In this document: positions 61,715-64,000 of the stretch, piece by piece | Layout of the letters: each line of letters opens with the position of its first letter | How positions within the stretch are numbered: the stretch's first letter is position 1 | The notes under the pieces: generated by a model | Told to the model about the DNA's origin: nothing | Seen by the model: only the letters and a program-made list of their open reading frames with translations | Database searches by the model: none | Made by a program: the position numbers and the translations under genes | DNA from: CAYPGJ01 sp050174775 | GTDB taxonomy: Bacteria; Planctomycetota; Phycisphaerae; Phycisphaerales; UBA1924 | Direction of reading: 5' to 3' | Assembly (NCBI GenBank): GCA_050174775.1 | Contig: JBFXJP010000001.1 | Span: 186,001 to 250,000 of the forward strand | Length of the DNA: 64,000 bases

Positions 61715-61929
61715 CCGTGCGGCTTGAGGCGATCGCGGACGATCTCCCATGACTCGCCGGTAACGCGTCCCGCGTCAGCATCGGAATCCCGACGCTCCAT
61801 CTCCGCAAGCTGTTCAGCGCTGAGCGAGACAGCGGGAGCGTGGTGCAACTCCAGCAATTCGGCAGCAAGCAGCAGCCGCTCGGTTTCGGAGAGACCGGTC
61901 AGGTCAAAGGTCGGGAGCGAGAGAGACAT
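61711..61929 (-). CDS. Antitoxin of the ParE-type pair (addiction-module component family)
   Basis: 72 residues from the ATG at 61929 (AAGG seven bases upstream); an ATG two codons earlier is possible and the frame is open further. The pattern LPTFDLTGLSETERLLLAAE, LLELHHAP, LSAEQLAEMERRDSDADAGR, ESWEIVRDRL is the addiction-module component family that pairs with ParE/RelE toxins. It precedes the toxin with ATGA overlap. Confidence 0.78.
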   Translation of the reverse strand: MSLSLPTFDLTGLSETERLLLAAELLELHHAPAVSLSAEQLAEMERRDSDADAGRVTGESWEIVRDRLKPHG

Positions 61930-62293
61930 AGGCATACCTTGGTTGACGCTGTATTGAGTATGCCCCAGGCGAGGCGGCATGTAAACGGAAATCCGCATGT
62001 GAGCGTCGGCGTTGATCATGAAAGGCTCATTTCGTAGGCGGTTGATGATGCGGTCCACGGAGCCGCGATTGCCGAAGCCCGTCAAGCGATAGCCGCCCCG
62101 AGCCCGCGCCATCGGCGCGGCCGGGGTCTGCCGCCTGCACAAGGCCGAAGGCCGCGGAAGGCGGACGGCCGCTTGACGCCCCTCGGCGAGGTATCGCGGG
62201 TATGACCGCATCCATGGGCAACCGCCGGTAGGAGCCGACCAAACCCATAGCCACGCACGGCCGTACGGGGCGGCAGCGAAATCGCACAGGCAT
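61930..62293. other. GC-rich intergenic region
   Basis: 364 bp without a convincing gene; several short palindromic GC-rich runs (for example ggccgaaggcc and gcgccatcggcgc around 62108-62155). Frames on the minus strand are Pro/Arg-rich and show no conserved motif. It may hold the promoter of the antitoxin gene. Confidence 0.5.
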
Positions 62294-62608
62294 TCATCCG
62301 ACGATTGATCGCCTGTAGCCCTCGGGGGTTAGGTAGTGACCGTAACGAGCGGCGGCATCCGTGATGGACGTGGGATGTGCGGCGGAGCGGATGAGCCCGT
62401 GCTTCCGCAGCTCATGTAGCCGCGCCCGCACCACGTGGGGCGTGAGCCCCGACCACGCCGCGACCTGTGCGGTGGTGAGCGTCTGCTGAAAGTTATGGCG
62501 GTCATCCAGCGGCGGCGGCAGGACACGGAGCACTCTGACGCCGGTCGGGCGAAGCTTGAGGCCTTCGATGAACAGGTTCGGGTAGCTGATGTCGAGCGAG
62601 TGTGGCAT
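62294..62608 (-). CDS. Winged-helix DNA-binding protein
   Basis: 104 residues from the ATG at 62608, with GAGGAGG five bases upstream. After a short strand-rich start (SLDISYPNLFIEGLKLRPTG), a winged helix can be read: QTLTTAQVAAWSGLTPHVVR, ARLHELRKHGLIRSA, and a wing ending ARYGHYLTPEGYRRSI. It probably regulates neighbouring island genes; its target is unknown. Confidence 0.68.
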   Translation of the reverse strand: MPHSLDISYPNLFIEGLKLRPTGVRVLRVLPPPLDDRHNFQQTLTTAQVAAWSGLTPHVVRARLHELRKHGLIRSAAHPTSITDAAARYGHYLTPEGYRRSIVG

Positions 62609-62817
62609 GACAGCCTCCTCGCCGGGCAAATGCAGGCGATACCGGCTCCGGCCCACGGCGGGCCTGCCCGGGCGCTTCTGCCTCGGCGAAAGGAGTGCCT
62701 TTGGCGCGGCATCCGCCGCGATAGAATTCATCGCCGAGGCAGAATGTACGCCGCGTACACTCGAACTTCAGCGAACTGCCAATCGATACGAGGAGCTTTC
62801 ACCAGGCCCCCGGCGCA

Positions 62818-63387
62818 TTACCGATCGTGTCGATCGTCTGTGAGAGCTGGATCGGTATCGCGTCGAGAGCTCTGAGAATCGGCGCGGTAAGTCGCCTCAC
62901 CATCTTCAATGCCCTTGCGTGCGCGCTTGAAGGCTCTGCGGCTGGGTGGCGGTGAGGTCTCGTTCAGCGTGTTACGGCGCCTATTGAGCCTGACAAGCGT
63001 CCGCCTCAGTTTCCGTACAGCGGCAGCATCGCTGCATGCGACCGTCCGAAAGATGCGCGCGTCGTTGCTCACGGCCTTGTAAGCATTGCCGGCCTGGCGG
63101 TGGGCGGCGGCGCGGCCTTCAGGATTGAGGAAGGTAAGTAGGCCGGTTAACACCGCGGAGAGAAAGGCGAGACATCCCGCCACAGCCTCCCATTGAGAAA
63201 CGATGGAGACGCCTGCTGCCGCAGCCGCGACCGTCGCCGGAATGCCGATGGCGAAGTGCGCAAACTCCCATGGTCGCGCGGATTCCCATTGTCCCTTCGC
63301 AGAATAGAGCGTGTCCTCTTCGATGCGGTCCGCCTCCGCGAGAACGGCGGCGAGCGTGGGGGGGGTCACAATCGGTTGTTCAGCCAT
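62818..63387 (-). CDS. SLATT-domain two-transmembrane effector
   Basis: 189 residues from the ATG at 63387. Early helix (AAVLAEADRIEEDTLYSAKG), two adjacent membrane helices (FAIGIPATVAAAAAGVSIV and WEAVAGCLAFLSAVLTGLLT), then a charged helical segment with AAHRQAGNAYKAVSNDARIF and VRKLRRTLVRLNRRRNTLNE. This is the SLATT layout (SMODS- and SLOG-associating 2TM effector), thought to form membrane pores that kill infected cells. It overlaps the CD-NTase gene by 8 bp, so the two are one operon. Confidence 0.8.
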   Translation of the reverse strand: MAEQPIVTPPTLAAVLAEADRIEEDTLYSAKGQWESARPWEFAHFAIGIPATVAAAAAGVSIVSQWEAVAGCLAFLSAVLTGLLTFLNPEGRAAAHRQAGNAYKAVSNDARIFRTVACSDAAAVRKLRRTLVRLNRRRNTLNETSPPPSRRAFKRARKGIEDGEATYRADSQSSRRDTDPALTDDRHDR

Positions 63388-64000
63388 ACGCAGGAAAATA
63401 CCCGCCGAAGACGAGTCGCCACTTGTCATACGCGCCCTCGATGTTGCCGTTCGAAGCAAGCTGTTCTGCCGCCCGCGCCCGGGATAGTGCGGTTTCCATT
63501 CGGCTGAGGATGCCAGCGCGTTCCGCCTGTGTGGTGCGTCCTACGCCGCCTGGGTACCCGGCAGGGTCGGAGAGGACATGCGGGATGAGCGCACGTGCTC
63601 TGTCGAAGAAAAACCTTGCGCCGGACGGGAAGCTGGAAATGGTGATGCCTGTGAGAACTTGTCGCGCGAGCGTCTCTAGGTGAAACGAGCCGAGCAATCG
63701 GCTATACGACACATTCCACGCCTTGATCATCTTGATGAGCGGCACGAAATTGCCGCCGTGCGCCTTGTTCGTCTCGGTCCAGAGTTCGACATGTCTCATC
63801 GGATCGGTCGCAATCCACAGCTTGTTGCGGGAATCGGGAATCAGGTAGCCGCCGCCGCTGCGCAAGAAGCCGGGAACGACGTCAACGATGAAATCAGAGA
63901 ACTGGATGGTGACCGCTCGCCCGTTTCGGCTGATGTCGGGCGTCTTGTATGTCTTGAGAAGCGCACGCTTTACGCGATCGAGCAACGCAGCCTGACCATT
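63380..64000 (-). CDS. CD-NTase (SMODS-type nucleotidyltransferase), 5' partial
   Basis: The frame is open to the window edge, so the N-terminal part with the GSxxxGT...DxD motif is outside. Visible are LLDRVKRALLKTYKTPDISR, then AVTIQFSDFIVDVVPGFLRS, whose VDVVP carries the third catalytic Asp, a RHVELWTETNKAHGGNFVPL segment and FHLETLA. This matches bacterial cyclic-oligonucleotide synthases of CBASS systems; with the adjoining SLATT effector it is a type of CBASS. The clade is not assigned. Confidence 0.82.
   Translation of the reverse strand, partial: NGQAALLDRVKRALLKTYKTPDISRNGRAVTIQFSDFIVDVVPGFLRSGGGYLIPDSRNKLWIATDPMRHVELWTETNKAHGGNFVPLIKMIKAWNVSYSRLLGSFHLETLARQVLTGITISSFPSGARFFFDRARALIPHVLSDPAGYPGGVGRTTQAERAGILSRMETALSRARAAEQLASNGNIEGAYDKWRLVFGGYFPAYG

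Noticed and set aside
62027..62293. 88-codon minus-strand frame between the antitoxin and winged-helix genes
   Set aside because: Pro/Arg/Ala-rich translation with no motif; typical of GC-rich non-coding sequence.
47103..64000. CRISPR array in the defence island
   Set aside because: No regularly spaced direct repeats and no cas-like genes were seen; the octamer pair at 48474-48512 is only two copies.

Overview
The window is high-GC DNA from a bacterium that is most likely a planctomycete of class Phycisphaerae. Three things point there: secreted proteins ending in a two-repeat dockerin with a terminal Gly-Cys (1-1542 and 4609-6879), two exosortase-type C-terminal tails ending in an arginine run (3365-3910 and 55214-56023), and long blocks of genes joined by 4-bp ATGA overlaps. 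The species cannot be named from the sequence alone.

Left part (1-9.1 kb): ordinary chromosomal content. It holds a di-heme c-type dockerin protein (cut by the window edge), a TPR lipoprotein, a PEP-CTERM-type protein, a CotH-like dockerin protein, a DEAD-box RNA helicase and a small PGPGW-type membrane protein.

Middle part (9.6-47.1 kb): a large metal-resistance region, almost entirely on the plus strand, in three blocks. Block 1 (9.6-18.8 kb) has a small CzcI-like secreted protein, an RND adaptor, an HME-RND pump, two metal-binding-type secreted proteins and a TolC-type lipoprotein, followed by a convergent Rrf2 regulator. Block 2 (19.6-39.9 kb) reads like one copper/silver operon. It starts beside a perfect palindrome and encodes a Met-rich Spy-like protein, a CBM48-like protein, a membrane protein, a three-gene transmembrane electron-transfer module (flavin/2Fe-2S reductase, bis-heme cytochrome b, heptaheme cytochrome c), DUF1622, the multicopper oxidase CopA, outer-membrane CopB, TolC, CusB, CusA with an unusual Cys-containing insertion, a PD-(D/E)XK-like protein, small membrane proteins and a CPH-type (P1B-3) ATPase. 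It ends in a decayed cusA remnant. Block 3 (40.0-47.1 kb) has a second CzcI-like protein and CzcC, CzcB and CzcA for divalent metals. Together these would oxidise, sequester and expel Cu(I), and expel Zn/Co/Cd through separate pumps.

Right part (47.1-64 kb): a mosaic accessory/defence island with lower-GC patches. It holds AbiEi with a truncated AbiEii, a Fic protein, two paralogous small unknown proteins interleaved with hydrophobic or glycine-zipper peptides, a large serine recombinase, XRE and LuxR-type regulators, a Fic remnant, and a minus-strand trio (sigma-like protein, small helical protein, ImmA metallopeptidase). The trio faces a multi-ubiquitin-like / E2-like / JAB-E1 / DUF2188 operon. 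Then come a ParE-type toxin pair, a winged-helix protein, and a CBASS-type SLATT effector with a CD-NTase cut by the window end.

The strongest candidates for an under-described system are (a) the ubiquitin-like operon with its divergent sigma-like/ImmA trio, (b) the flavoprotein-cytochrome b-heptaheme cytochrome c conduit inside the copper operon, and (c) the paralogue plus glycine-zipper peptide cluster at 49.9-52.1 kb.
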